Of a DNA stretch of 13,596 nucleotides, positions 7,154 to 13,596 are shown one piece after another. The stretch covers positions 1 to 13,596 of the forward strand of contig CALALS010000176.1 of assembly GCA_937925525.1 (NCBI GenBank). Direction: 5' to 3'. A program made the position numbers and the translations under genes. The DNA comes from an uncultured Flavobacteriales bacterium. GTDB lineage: Bacteria; Bacteroidota; Bacteroidia; Flavobacteriales_E; Vicingaceae. Below the pieces are notes generated by a model that did no database searches, was not told the DNA's origin, and worked only from the letters and a program-made list of their open reading frames with translations. How positions within the stretch are numbered: the stretch's first letter is position 1; each line of letters starts with the position of its first letter.

Positions 7154-8266
7154 ATGAACAAGTTGTTTGCTTTTTACAATGTTTTCGATGAACTCATCAA
7201 ACAAGTATCTAGCATCATTTGGACCGGGAGATGCCTCAGGGTGGTATTGCACGCTAAAAGCGGCTCTATCTTTCAAACGAATGCCCGCTAGTGTATTGTC
7301 GTTTAAATGAATGTGAGTTATTTCGATATTATCATTTTTTTCTGCAGATTCCATATCTACAACAAAACCATGGTTTTGAGAAGTGATTTCTCCTTTTCCG
7401 GTAAGTAGATTTTTAATCGGGTGGTTTATTCCTCTATGGCCATTGTGCATTTTTTTAGTAGTTAACCCACAAGCTAAAGAAAGTAATTGATGCCCCAGAC
7501 AAATTCCAAAAACAGGAATTTCTGAGTCCAACATTTCCTTAACATTTTGAATTACATTAGTCATGGCAGATGGGTCTCCAGGACCGTTAGAAAGCATAAT
7601 ACCATCAGGGTTCCATGCTTTTATTTCATCTAAAGTGGTATCCATCGGAAACACTTTTAGATAGCAATTTCTTTCTGCCAAACATCTTAGAATATTCCTT
7701 TTCACACCTACATCTAACACTGCCACTTTATGTTCTGCTGTTTCTTCTCCAAAATAGTAAGCTTCTTTGGTAGAAACTTTAGAAGAAAGTTCAAGTCCTT
7801 CCATTGATGGAATTTCTTTTACTATTTTTTGAAGTTCTTCCAGTGAAGTGCCATCATTTGAAATTACTACATTCATTGCACCCTTATGACGAATATGACG
7901 TACAATTGCTCTGGTATCTACATCAGATACCGTAACAATTTTATCTCTTTCGAAATAGCTTTGTAATGATTCAGTAGCGGCCACTCTTGAATAAACTTTG
8001 GAAAACTTTTTGCAAATAAACCCTGCTATTTTCACTGAGTCTGATTCTACTTCTTTATCGCTAACACCGTAATTACCAATATGTGCTGTTGCGGCCACTA
8101 ATACTTGTCCGTAGTAAGACGGGTCGGTAAAAATTTCCTGGTATCCTGTCATTCCTGTATTGAAACAAATTTCACCGGTAGCAGTTCCTTTATGCCCTGC
8201 TCCTTTTCCATAAAATATTGTTCCGTCTTCTAGTAAAACTATCCCTTTTAGTGATGTATCTTCCAT
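7145..8266 (-). CDS. carA: Carbamoyl-phosphate synthase small (glutaminase) subunit
   Basis: CarA hydrolyses glutamine and passes ammonia to CarB, which makes carbamoyl phosphate for pyrimidine and arginine synthesis in the cytoplasm. The 373-residue length is typical. Residues about 1-160 form the CPSase small-subunit N-terminal domain (LEDGTIFYG, CFNTGMTGYQE, DVDTRA). Residues about 180-365 are a class I glutamine amidotransferase with the complete triad: Cys256 in GICLGHQLL, His342 and Glu344 in QYHPEASPGP. LSNGPGDP (225-232) is also present. No carB is in the window, so the partner must be encoded elsewhere. The gene follows the ribosomal cluster terminator and leads into eno. Its last residues (VHNS) and stop codon lie in or next to an A/T-rich repeat, so the exact C-terminus may vary between relatives. 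No consensus promoter was found in the short upstream gap. Confidence 0.97.
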   Translation of the reverse strand: MEDTSLKGIVLLEDGTIFYGKGAGHKGTATGEICFNTGMTGYQEIFTDPSYYGQVLVAATAHIGNYGVSDKEVESDSVKIAGFICKKFSKVYSRVAATESLQSYFERDKIVTVSDVDTRAIVRHIRHKGAMNVVISNDGTSLEELQKIVKEIPSMEGLELSSKVSTKEAYYFGEETAEHKVAVLDVGVKRNILRCLAERNCYLKVFPMDTTLDEIKAWNPDGIMLSNGPGDPSAMTNVIQNVKEMLDSEIPVFGICLGHQLLSLACGLTTKKMHNGHRGINHPIKNLLTGKGEITSQNHGFVVDMESAEKNDNIEITHIHLNDNTLAGIRLKDRAAFSVQYHPEASPGPNDARYLFDEFIENIVKSKQLVHNS

Positions 8267-8311
8267 TTAAAATTAAGTTTTGACCTGTTTAATTTGCGGA
8301 AATAAAAGTAT

Positions 8312-8344
8312 AAAAAAAGGATAAGTCGCTTGACTTATCCTTTT
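8312..8344 (-). terminator. Intrinsic terminator of the ribosomal protein/rpoA operon
   Basis: GGATAAGTC (8319-8327) and GACTTATCC (8332-8340) are perfectly complementary around a 4-base loop. The stem is extended by AAAA (8315-8318) and TTTT (8341-8344). On the minus strand it is followed by seven T (8318-8312). It lies 26 bases beyond the rplQ stop codon and so ends the spc/alpha transcript before carA. Confidence 0.92.
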
Positions 8345-8370
8345 CTACAATTATTAATAATTTTGAACAA

Positions 8371-9015
8371 TTACTCTGCTTTATCATCAGCTTTGTCTTC
8401 GTCTTTTTTTGGTTCTTCTTTAGGGGCTTCCTCTTTTGGAGCCTCTTCTTTTTTTGCTTCAGCTTTAGGTGCTTCCTCTTTCTTTGCTTCAACCTTTGGA
8501 GCTTCTTCCTTCTTAACTTCAGCTTTTGGAGTTTCCTCTTTTTTAGCCTCAGCTTTAGGAGCAGCTTCAGTTGTAGCATCAGTAGCTTTTTTACCGGCTC
8601 TTCTGGTTCTTTTCTTCTTAGTTCCTGTAGAAGTAGAAGAATCTTTTGTCATTAGTTCGTTGTAATCAACTAATTCAATAAAGCACATATCAGCGTTATC
8701 TCCTAATCTGAAACCTGTTTTAATGATTCTAGTGTAACCACCAGGTCTGTCAGCAATTTTAGGAGCTACTTCTCTAAAAAGTTCAGTCACAGCATATTTA
8801 TCCAATAAATAGCTAAACACAACTCTTCTTGAGTGAGTAGTATCGTTTTTAGACTTTGTTAAAAGTGGCTCGATATATTTTCTTAAAGCTTTTGCTTTAG
8901 CAGTAGTTGTTTCAATTCTTTTGTGAAGAATTAAAGAACTAGCCATATTAGAAAGTAAAGCTCTTCTGTGCCCTGTTTTTCTTCCTAAATGATTAAACTT
9001 TTTCCCGTGATTCAT
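8371..9015 (-). CDS. rplQ: 50S ribosomal protein L17 with a charged decapeptide-repeat tail
   Basis: L17 is a large-subunit ribosomal protein near the exit tunnel. Residues 1-120 are the conserved L17 domain, recognisable from MNHGKKFNHLGRKTGHRRAL, the RIETTTAKAKALR segment (33-45) and the end RLGDNADMCFIELVDYNE. A basic stretch (KKKRTRRAGKK, 133-143) follows. Residues 152-201 are tandem repeats of a ten-residue unit close to APKAEAKKEE: four full copies, then two half copies (APKEE). The end is acidic (KKDEDKADDKAE). At 214 residues it is much longer than E. coli L17 (about 127). Shorter Lys/Glu/Ala tails are known in Bacteroidota L17, so the extension is lineage-typical in kind. It is the last gene of the cluster, 44 bases after rpoA, and is followed by the terminator at 8312-8344. 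Confidence 0.96.
   Translation of the reverse strand: MNHGKKFNHLGRKTGHRRALLSNMASSLILHKRIETTTAKAKALRKYIEPLLTKSKNDTTHSRRVVFSYLLDKYAVTELFREVAPKIADRPGGYTRIIKTGFRLGDNADMCFIELVDYNELMTKDSSTSTGTKKKRTRRAGKKATDATTEAAPKAEAKKEETPKAEVKKEEAPKVEAKKEEAPKAEAKKEEAPKEEAPKEEPKKDEDKADDKAE
8413..8562 (-). repeat. In-frame 30-base tandem repeat encoding the L17 tail
   Basis: This 150-base stretch encodes L17 residues 152-201. Four 30-base units encode APKAEAKKEE, TPKAEVKKEE, APKVEAKKEE and APKAEAKKEE, then two 15-base half units encode APKEE. The units have diverged at silent positions as well as at Thr/Ala and Val/Ala positions, so the expansion is not very recent. Such arrays can change copy number by slippage or recombination without breaking the frame. 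Confidence 0.85.
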
Positions 9016-9020
9016 TACTC

Positions 9021-9034
9021 AATATTTAAATATT
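9021..9034. repeat. Perfect 14-base A/T palindrome in the rpoA-rplQ gap
   Basis: AATATTTAAATATT is self-complementary and lies in the 44-base gap before the rplQ start. It is all A/T and the gap is A/T-rich, so chance is likely. It has no U run of terminator type. Confidence 0.3.
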
Positions 9035-9059
9035 ACTTTCTCTTTATTAAAAAAGTAAA

Positions 9060-10055
9060 TTATTCTTTATCTAATTTATATTTAGCTAAATTCATTCCGA
9101 AGGTTAAACCTTTTACCTCTACTAACTCATCTAACTCGCTTAATGATTTTTTACCAAAGTTTCTGAACTTTAATAAATCATTTTTATTGAACTGAACTAA
9201 GTCACCTAATGTTTCTACGTCTGCAGCTTTTAAGCAATTTAAAGCTCTAACTGAAAGGTCTAGGTCAACTAATTTAGCTTTTAATAATTGACGCATTCTT
9301 AATGCTTCTTCGTCAAATTCTTCTTCAGCAGTTTTCTCTTGAGCATCAAGTGTAATTCTCTCATCAGAGAATAACATAAAGTGATGTATTAAGATTTTAG
9401 CTGCTTCTTTCAATGCTTCTTTTGGATGGATTGAACCGTCAGTATTAATCTCAATGATTAATTTTTCGTAGTCGGTTTTTTGTCCTACCCTGTAATTCTC
9501 AATGTTATATTTCACATTTTTGATGGGTGTGAAAATAGAATCGATAGGCATTGTTCCTGCTGCAACTTTTCCGCTTGGTTTGTTATCATCTGAAGATACA
9601 TAACCTCTTCCTTTTTCAATGGTTAATTCTATTTCTAACTTAACAGAAGAATCCATGTTACAGATAACTAAATCCGGATTAAGGATTTGGTATGAAGAAG
9701 CAAATTTACCGATATCGCCAGCAGTAAGTGTTTTTTGACCTTTAACAGTCATGGTTACTTTTTCTGAGTCAGTATCTTCAATTTGTCTTTTAAATCTAAC
9801 TTGTTTGAGGTTTAAGATGATTTCGGTTACGTCTTCAACAACACCTTTGATAGTAGAGAATTCATGGTCAACACCACTAATTTTTACTGATGTAATTGCG
9901 AAACCTTCTAATGAAGAAAGTAAAATTCTTCTTAGTGCATTACCAACAGTAATGCCATATCCTGGTTCTAGTGGACGAAATTCGAACACACCATTGTAAT
10001 CGTCTGAATTGACCATTACAACTTTATCTGGTTTTTGAAAATCTAATATTGCCAT
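9060..10055 (-). CDS. rpoA: DNA-directed RNA polymerase alpha subunit
   Basis: The alpha subunit dimerises to seed assembly of RNA polymerase and contacts activators and upstream promoter DNA. The 331-residue length is normal. The N-terminal assembly domain (about 1-235) shows FRPLEPGYGITVGNALRRIL (26-45) and later FTPIKNVKYNIENYRVGQ and EKLIIEINTDGSI. A Glu-rich linker (about 239-255) leads to the C-terminal domain (about 256-331) with its helix-hairpin-helix core VRALNCLKAADVETLGDLV and FGKKSLSELDEL. Arg270 lies where E. coli Arg265, the key DNA-contact residue, is found. The gene follows rpsD by 16 bases and precedes rplQ, the usual alpha-operon order. The leader is purely A/T-rich with no Shine-Dalgarno motif. 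Confidence 0.98.
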   Translation of the reverse strand: MAILDFQKPDKVVMVNSDDYNGVFEFRPLEPGYGITVGNALRRILLSSLEGFAITSVKISGVDHEFSTIKGVVEDVTEIILNLKQVRFKRQIEDTDSEKVTMTVKGQKTLTAGDIGKFASSYQILNPDLVICNMDSSVKLEIELTIEKGRGYVSSDDNKPSGKVAAGTMPIDSIFTPIKNVKYNIENYRVGQKTDYEKLIIEINTDGSIHPKEALKEAAKILIHHFMLFSDERITLDAQEKTAEEEFDEEALRMRQLLKAKLVDLDLSVRALNCLKAADVETLGDLVQFNKNDLLKFRNFGKKSLSELDELVEVKGLTFGMNLAKYKLDKE

Positions 10056-10071
10056 TTCTATATATTTATTA

Positions 10072-10677
10072 TTATTTAGAGTATAACTCTACGATTAATT
10101 GTTCATTTATATTCTCTGGGATTTGAGTTCTTTCAGGAGCAGAGATAAATTTACCTGTAAGGCTGTTTCTGTCAAACTCAATCCAATCCCATTTAGCATC
10201 ACTTTGGTCTAGTGAGTTAGTGATTAATTCTAAAGATTTAGAACGTTCTCTAACGCTAATTACATCTCCTTCTTTTAATTGGTATGAAGGAACATTTACT
10301 AAACCGCCATTTACCATAATGTGTCTGTGAGAAACTAATTGTCTTGCGCTTCTTCTTGTTGGAGCAATACCCATTCTGAATACTACGTTATCCAATCTTG
10401 ACTCACAAAACTTTAATAAGTTTTCACCTGTAATACCTTTACTTCTGTTAGCTTCATTGAACATTTTTTCAAATTGACGCTCAAGAATTCCGTAGGTATA
10501 TTTAGCTTTTTGCTTTTCAGCTAACTGAACTGCGTACTCAGATTGCTTTTTTCTTCTCTTAGCGGGACCATGTTGTCCAGGAGGATAATTCTTTTTTTCT
10601 AAAGCTTTGTCAGGGCCATAAATTGGCTCTTTAAACTTTCTTGCAATCTTTGATTTTGGGCCTGTATATCTAGCCAT
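10072..10677 (-). CDS. rpsD: 30S ribosomal protein S4
   Basis: S4 binds 16S rRNA early in small-subunit assembly and in E. coli also represses its own operon. The 201-residue length is typical. The N-terminus (MARYTGPKSKIARKFKEPIY) lacks the cysteine zinc knuckle found in some S4 proteins, so this is a zinc-free form. The S4 RNA-binding domain runs from about residue 91 to 155 (ESRLDNVVFRMGIAPTRRSA, then HIMVNGG). The basic region at 38-60 is also typical. It lies 23 bases after rpsK. I see no structure that I can call an S4 regulatory site; the pseudoknot known in E. coli is not something I can show here. Confidence 0.98.
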   Translation of the reverse strand: MARYTGPKSKIARKFKEPIYGPDKALEKKNYPPGQHGPAKRRKKQSEYAVQLAEKQKAKYTYGILERQFEKMFNEANRSKGITGENLLKFCESRLDNVVFRMGIAPTRRSARQLVSHRHIMVNGGLVNVPSYQLKEGDVISVRERSKSLELITNSLDQSDAKWDWIEFDRNSLTGKFISAPERTQIPENINEQLIVELYSK

Positions 10678-10700
10678 TTTTTTGTATTATTTAGTTATGA

Positions 10701-11087
10701 TTAAACTCTTCTTCTTTTTGGAGGACGACAACCGTTGTGAGGTAGCGGAGTAATATCCATAATTTCGGTTACCTCAATGCCCACTCCTGCAATTGCTCTA
10801 ATTGCAGATTCTCTTCCTGCTCCGGGTCCTTTTACAAATACTTTTACTCTTCTTAAACCAGCTTCAAAAGCAATTTGTCCACACTGTTCTGCTGCCACTT
10901 GTGCTGCATAAGGAGTGTTTTTCTTAGAGCCTCTGAAACCCATTTTTCCTGCTGAAGACCAAGAGATAACTTGACCTTGATTGTTGGTAAGAGAAATAAT
11001 AATGTTGTTGAATGAAGCTTGAATATGAGCTTGGCCACCAGCTTCAACTTTAACATTTCTTTTCTTCTTGGTAGTTGATTTTGCCAT
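10701..11087 (-). CDS. rpsK: 30S ribosomal protein S11
   Basis: S11 sits on the platform of the small subunit and helps shape the mRNA exit region. The 128 residues match the bacterial family. Recognisable segments are HIQASFNNIIISLT (21-34), WSSAGKMGFRGSKK (43-56), GPGAGRESAIRA (88-99) and the nearly invariant end PHNGCRPPKRRRV. The Asn118-Gly119 pair corresponds to the site where E. coli S11 carries isoaspartate. It is preceded by rpsM with a 9-base gap and followed by rpsD, the usual order. Confidence 0.98.
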   Translation of the reverse strand: MAKSTTKKKRNVKVEAGGQAHIQASFNNIIISLTNNQGQVISWSSAGKMGFRGSKKNTPYAAQVAAEQCGQIAFEAGLRRVKVFVKGPGAGRESAIRAIAGVGIEVTEIMDITPLPHNGCRPPKRRRV

Positions 11088-11096
11088 CTTACTTTA

Positions 11097-11474
11097 TTAT
11101 TTAGTAGCCATTTTTTTGTTAGCAACTGTTTTTCTTTTTCCTTTTCTGGTTCTAGCGTTGTTTTTAGTAGTTTGACCTCTAACCGGTAAACCAGAACGGT
11201 GTCTGATACCTCTGTAACAACCTATATCCATTAAACGCTTAATGTTTAACTGAATTTCAGAACGAAGTTCACCTTCAATTCTACCGCTAGCTGTAACAGC
11301 TTCACGAATAGCAGTTGTTTGGTCATCGTTCCAATCTTGAACCTTTACATTTGGATCAACGCCAGCTTCAGCTAAGATTTTAGCAGCTTTGCTTTTTCCG
11401 ATTCCGAAAATGTAAGTAAGAGCGATAAGCCCTCTTTTGTTTTTTGGTATGTCTATACCTCCTATCCTTGCCAT
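11097..11474 (-). CDS. rpsM: 30S ribosomal protein S13
   Basis: S13 lies in the head of the small subunit, forms an intersubunit bridge and contacts P-site tRNA through its C-terminal tail. The 125 residues match the family. The N-terminus (MARIGGIDIPKNKRGLIALT), the helix-two-turn-helix GIGKSKAAKIL (24-34), the central helix with RSEIQLNIKRL, and the signature YRGIRHRSGLPVRGQTTKNNA (88-108) are all visible, followed by a Lys/Arg tail. It lies between rpmJ (15-base gap) and rpsK (9-base gap). Confidence 0.98.
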   Translation of the reverse strand: MARIGGIDIPKNKRGLIALTYIFGIGKSKAAKILAEAGVDPNVKVQDWNDDQTTAIREAVTASGRIEGELRSEIQLNIKRLMDIGCYRGIRHRSGLPVRGQTTKNNARTRKGKRKTVANKKMATK

Positions 11475-11489
11475 AGTATAATATATATT

Positions 11490-11606
11490 TTACCCTTGTC
11501 TTTGTTTAAATCTTGGGTTCTTTTTATTAATTACATAGAGTTTGCCTTTTCTTCTTACAATTTTGCAATCGGCACTTCTCTTTTTTATTGACGACTTTAC
11601 TTTCAT
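11490..11606 (-). CDS. rpmJ: 50S ribosomal protein L36, zinc-ligand-poor form
   Basis: A 38-codon frame starts with ATG at 11606-11604 and ends with TAA at 11492-11490. It begins MKVKSSIKKRSADCKIVRRK and ends NKKNPRFKQRQG, which is clearly L36, a tiny large-subunit protein. Zinc-binding L36 uses three Cys and one His at about positions 11, 14, 27 and 32-33. Here only Cys14 remains (Ser11, Asn27, Phe33), so zinc binding is not expected; I recall this form in other Bacteroidota. It lies 15 bases after infA and 15 bases before rpsM, the normal position in the cluster. Confidence 0.96.
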   Translation of the reverse strand: MKVKSSIKKRSADCKIVRRKGKLYVINKKNPRFKQRQG

Positions 11607-11621
11607 CTGCTCAATTTTTAT

Positions 11622-11840
11622 TTATTTATATCTAAATGTAATTCTACCTTTTGTTAAGTCGTATGGAGACATCTCCACTTTAACTTTATCGCCAGGAAGA
11701 ATACGTATGTAATGCATTCTCATTTTTCCGGAAATATGTCCGGTAATAACATGTCCATTTTCAAGCTCAACTCTAAACATAGCATTAGACAATGCTTCTA
11801 CTATTGTTCCATCTAATTCTATTGACGCTTGTTTTGCCAT
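11622..11840 (-). CDS. infA: Translation initiation factor IF-1
   Basis: IF-1 binds the ribosomal A site during initiation and works with IF-2 and IF-3. The 72 residues form a single S1/OB-fold domain with the family segments IELDGTIVEALSNAMFRVEL (7-26), GHISGKMRMHYIRILPGD (34-51) and DLTKGRITFRYK (61-72). Its ATG comes directly after two tandem TAA codons ending map, only 3 bases past the first, which suggests that translation is coupled. Confidence 0.98.
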   Translation of the reverse strand: MAKQASIELDGTIVEALSNAMFRVELENGHVITGHISGKMRMHYIRILPGDKVKVEMSPYDLTKGRITFRYK

Positions 11841-11843
11841 TTA

Positions 11844-12629
11844 TTATTTCTTATTTTTTAATACTTCTTCAACTTCTTTAAAGCTTGATAAAACCTCACA
11901 TTTTCCTTTTCTAATCACCACATCATGCTCATAGTGTGCGGAAGGTTTGCCATCAGCGGTTAGAATTGTCCAACCATCTTTGTCTTGCGTAACATTTTTT
12001 GAACCCATGTTAATCATTGGCTCAATTGCTACTACCATTCCTTCTACTAACTTAATTCCGTTGCCTCTTTTACCATAGTTAGGAACCTCAGGTGCTTCGT
12101 GCATGCTTTTTCCTAAACCATGCCCTACCAACTCTCTTACTACTCCGTAACCGTTACTTTCTGCATGAGTTTGAACCGCATAGCCAATGTCGCCAATTCT
12201 ATTTCCTGCAACCGCTTGTTCTATTGCAAGGTCAAGGCACTCTTTTGTAACTTGCAAGAGCTTCTTAACATCTTCAGAAACTTCACCTACCATAAAAGTA
12301 TAGGCAACATCACCATAGTATCCGTTCATTAAAACACCGCAGTCCACTGAAACTATATCTCCACTTTGCAGTGGGTTTGAAGTAGGTAAGCCATGAACAA
12401 CTGCACTATTTACAGATGTACATAGGGTGTATTCGTACCCGTGAAATCCTTTAAATCCAGGTTTTGCACCATGGTCAAGGATAAACTCTTCAGCAACTTT
12501 GTCAAGCTCAAGTGTAGTTACACCCGGCTCAATGTGTTTAGCAACTTCTGCTAAGGTTTTACCAACAAGTAAAGAACTTTGTCTTATTAATTCAATTTCA
12601 TCTTCTGTTTTCAGATAGATCTTTCCCAT
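11844..12629 (-). CDS. map: Type I methionine aminopeptidase
   Basis: Map removes the initiator methionine from new proteins in the cytoplasm. The 261 residues fit the bacterial type I enzyme without an N-terminal extension. All five metal ligands can be placed: Asp96 and Asp107 (SVDCGVLMNGYYGDVAYTF), His170 (VGHGLG), Glu203 (AIEPM) and Glu234 (YEHDVVI). Substrate-contact histidines are His79 (VVHG) and His177 (MHEAPEVPNYG). The ATG lies one base after the secY stop and the stop is followed at once by infA, so the three genes are tightly coupled. secY-map-infA is a common bacterial arrangement; adk, often found between secY and map, is absent. Confidence 0.98.
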   Translation of the reverse strand: MGKIYLKTEDEIELIRQSSLLVGKTLAEVAKHIEPGVTTLELDKVAEEFILDHGAKPGFKGFHGYEYTLCTSVNSAVVHGLPTSNPLQSGDIVSVDCGVLMNGYYGDVAYTFMVGEVSEDVKKLLQVTKECLDLAIEQAVAGNRIGDIGYAVQTHAESNGYGVVRELVGHGLGKSMHEAPEVPNYGKRGNGIKLVEGMVVAIEPMINMGSKNVTQDKDGWTILTADGKPSAHYEHDVVIRKGKCEVLSSFKEVEEVLKNKK

Positions 12630-12630
12630 A

Positions 12631-13596
12631 CTATCCAGCCATTCCTACTCCGCCTGTGCTACTTCTTCCTTTAATTCTACCTGATTTCATTAATCCATCA
12701 TACTCTCTCATTAATAAATGAGATTCAATTTGTTGCAATGTATCTAGCACAACACCCACCATAATTAATAGTGACGTTCCGCCAAAGAATTGAGCAAATT
12801 GAGAGTTTACTTCTAAAATACCGGCAAAAGCAGGTAATATTGCAACGAATGCTAAGAATATTGAACCCGGAAGGGTAATTCTTGACATTACATTATCAAT
12901 GAACTCAGAGGTTCTTTTTCCGGGTTTAACACCAGGGATAAAGCCTCCGTTTCTTTTCAAATCATCTGCAATTTGGTTTGGATTAACCGTAACTGCAGTA
13001 TAGAAATATGTAAAAGCGATACAAAGTAACGCAAAAGTAAAATTATACCAAAATCCGGTAAAGTCTGCAAATGCTGCTGCAATACCACTCATTGAATCAG
13101 AAAATCCTGCTAAGGTAATAGGCACAAACATAATTGCCTGAGCAAAGATGATTGGCATTACACCAGCAGCATTAACTTTTAAAGGAATGTATTGTCTCAC
13201 TCCACCTTGTTGCATCATTTTAGAGCCTTTACCAACTATTCGCTTGGCAAAGTGTACAGGAATTTTTCGTGTTCCTTGTACAAGCATGATACATGCTATT
13301 ACAACTAATATTAATGCTACCATCTCAATTAAGAATACCACCATACCTCCGTTTGAAAGTCTGGAAGCAAACTCAGCAGTAAATGCAAATGGTAAGTTAG
13401 CTATAATACCAATCATAATTAATAATGAAATACCATTGCCAATTCCTTTTTCAGTAATTCTTTCACCTAACCACATTACAAACATAGTTCCTGTAACCAA
13501 AATAATTACAGCAGGGAAAGTAAACGACCAAAAACCAACATTATAAATAGCTTCATTTGGAACTTGAGTAGCTATATAACCAGGAGCTTGCATTGC
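12631..13596 (-). CDS. secY: Preprotein translocase subunit SecY, 5' end outside the window
   Basis: SecY is the channel subunit of the SecYEG translocon in the inner membrane. The visible part is 321 residues ending GRSSTGGVGMAG. The frame stays open to the right edge, and the first in-window Met (before QAPGYIATQ) is internal, because the N-terminal portion that contains the plug and first helices is missing. Family features seen are WLGERITEKGIGNGISLLIM, the segment with GTRKIPVHFAKR, the cytosolic loop FIPGVKPGKRTSEFI, and at least six strongly hydrophobic segments. The cytosolic loops carry the basic residues that contact ribosome and SecA. It is the source of the export path that the signal-peptide-bearing M1 peptidase in this window would use. 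Confidence 0.97.
   Translation of the reverse strand, partial: AMQAPGYIATQVPNEAIYNVGFWSFTFPAVIILVTGTMFVMWLGERITEKGIGNGISLLIMIGIIANLPFAFTAEFASRLSNGGMVVFLIEMVALILVVIACIMLVQGTRKIPVHFAKRIVGKGSKMMQQGGVRQYIPLKVNAAGVMPIIFAQAIMFVPITLAGFSDSMSGIAAAFADFTGFWYNFTFALLCIAFTYFYTAVTVNPNQIADDLKRNGGFIPGVKPGKRTSEFIDNVMSRITLPGSIFLAFVAILPAFAGILEVNSQFAQFFGGTSLLIMVGVVLDTLQQIESHLLMREYDGLMKSGRIKGRSSTGGVGMAG

Noticed and set aside
8303..8310. TACTTTTA upstream of carA as a possible -7 promoter box
   Set aside because: It misses the final G, and the expected -33 position falls inside the terminator stem with no TTTG there.
8289..8579. Minus-strand 96-codon Lys/Leu-rich frame overlapping the L17 tail
   Set aside because: It is an out-of-frame reading of the same tandem repeat; the L17 frame is continuous and has a clear family match.
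8330..8665. Plus-strand open frame of 111 codons rich in Ser, Ala and Phe, opposite rplQ
   Set aside because: It is the antisense of the Lys/Glu/Ala repeat of L17, crosses a terminator, and shows only low-complexity sequence created by that repeat.
10853..11125. Minus-strand 90-codon frame overlapping rpsM and rpsK
   Set aside because: It overlaps two conserved ribosomal protein genes in another frame and has no family features.
13148..13546. Plus-strand 132-codon Ile-rich frame opposite secY
   Set aside because: The hydrophobic composition reflects the antisense of SecY membrane segments; secY is clearly the real gene.
13591..13593. ATG at the right edge as the secY start
   Set aside because: The frame continues upstream of it and the protein lacks its N-terminal membrane segments, so this Met is internal.

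Overview
The window looks like a chromosomal housekeeping segment from a low-GC member of the Bacteroidota, probably Flavobacteriia-like. The sequence evidence is: a secreted peptidase with a C-terminal type IX secretion (T9SS) sorting domain; promoters matching the Bacteroidota TTTG-N19-TAnnTTTG pattern; start sites preceded by A/T-rich leaders without Shine-Dalgarno motifs; a zinc-ligand-poor L36; and the order rplQ-carA-eno followed by gltA, which I recall from Flavobacteria. I cannot name a genus.

Layout. Positions 1-1190 (minus) carry the N-terminal 396 residues of a helical, TPR-like hypothetical protein that runs off the left edge. A 154-base divergent spacer follows, then a plus-strand 803-residue M1-family aminopeptidase (1345-3756). 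It converges on gltA (citrate synthase, 3813-5099, minus) across one hairpin that can terminate both. Next comes a 129-residue protein of unknown function (5257-5646, minus), boxed between its own consensus promoter and a strong terminator. Then come eno (5830-7116) and carA (7145-8266), both minus, 28 bases apart and probably cotranscribed. A strong terminator (8312-8344) separates them from the distal end of the S10/spc/alpha ribosomal supercluster, read leftward as secY (partial), map, infA, rpmJ, rpsM, rpsK, rpsD, rpoA, rplQ (13596 to 8371). The 38-codon rpmJ at 11490-11606 completes that cluster.

How the genes work together. The right half supplies the translocon (SecY), N-terminal methionine removal (Map), initiation factor IF-1, ribosomal proteins L36, S13, S11, S4 and L17, and the RNA polymerase alpha subunit. 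The middle supplies glycolysis (enolase), carbamoyl-phosphate synthesis (CarA, with no carB here) and TCA-cycle entry (citrate synthase). The secreted peptidase would use SecY for export across the inner membrane and a T9SS encoded elsewhere to cross the outer membrane.

The window is mostly conserved core genome. I saw no CRISPR array, insertion sequence, tRNA, rRNA, phage gene or defence system. The points most worth a second look are the unrecognised 129-residue gene with its self-contained transcription signals, the decapeptide-repeat tail on L17, an A/T-rich direct repeat that supplies the carA stop codon, and the truncated hypothetical gene at the left edge.
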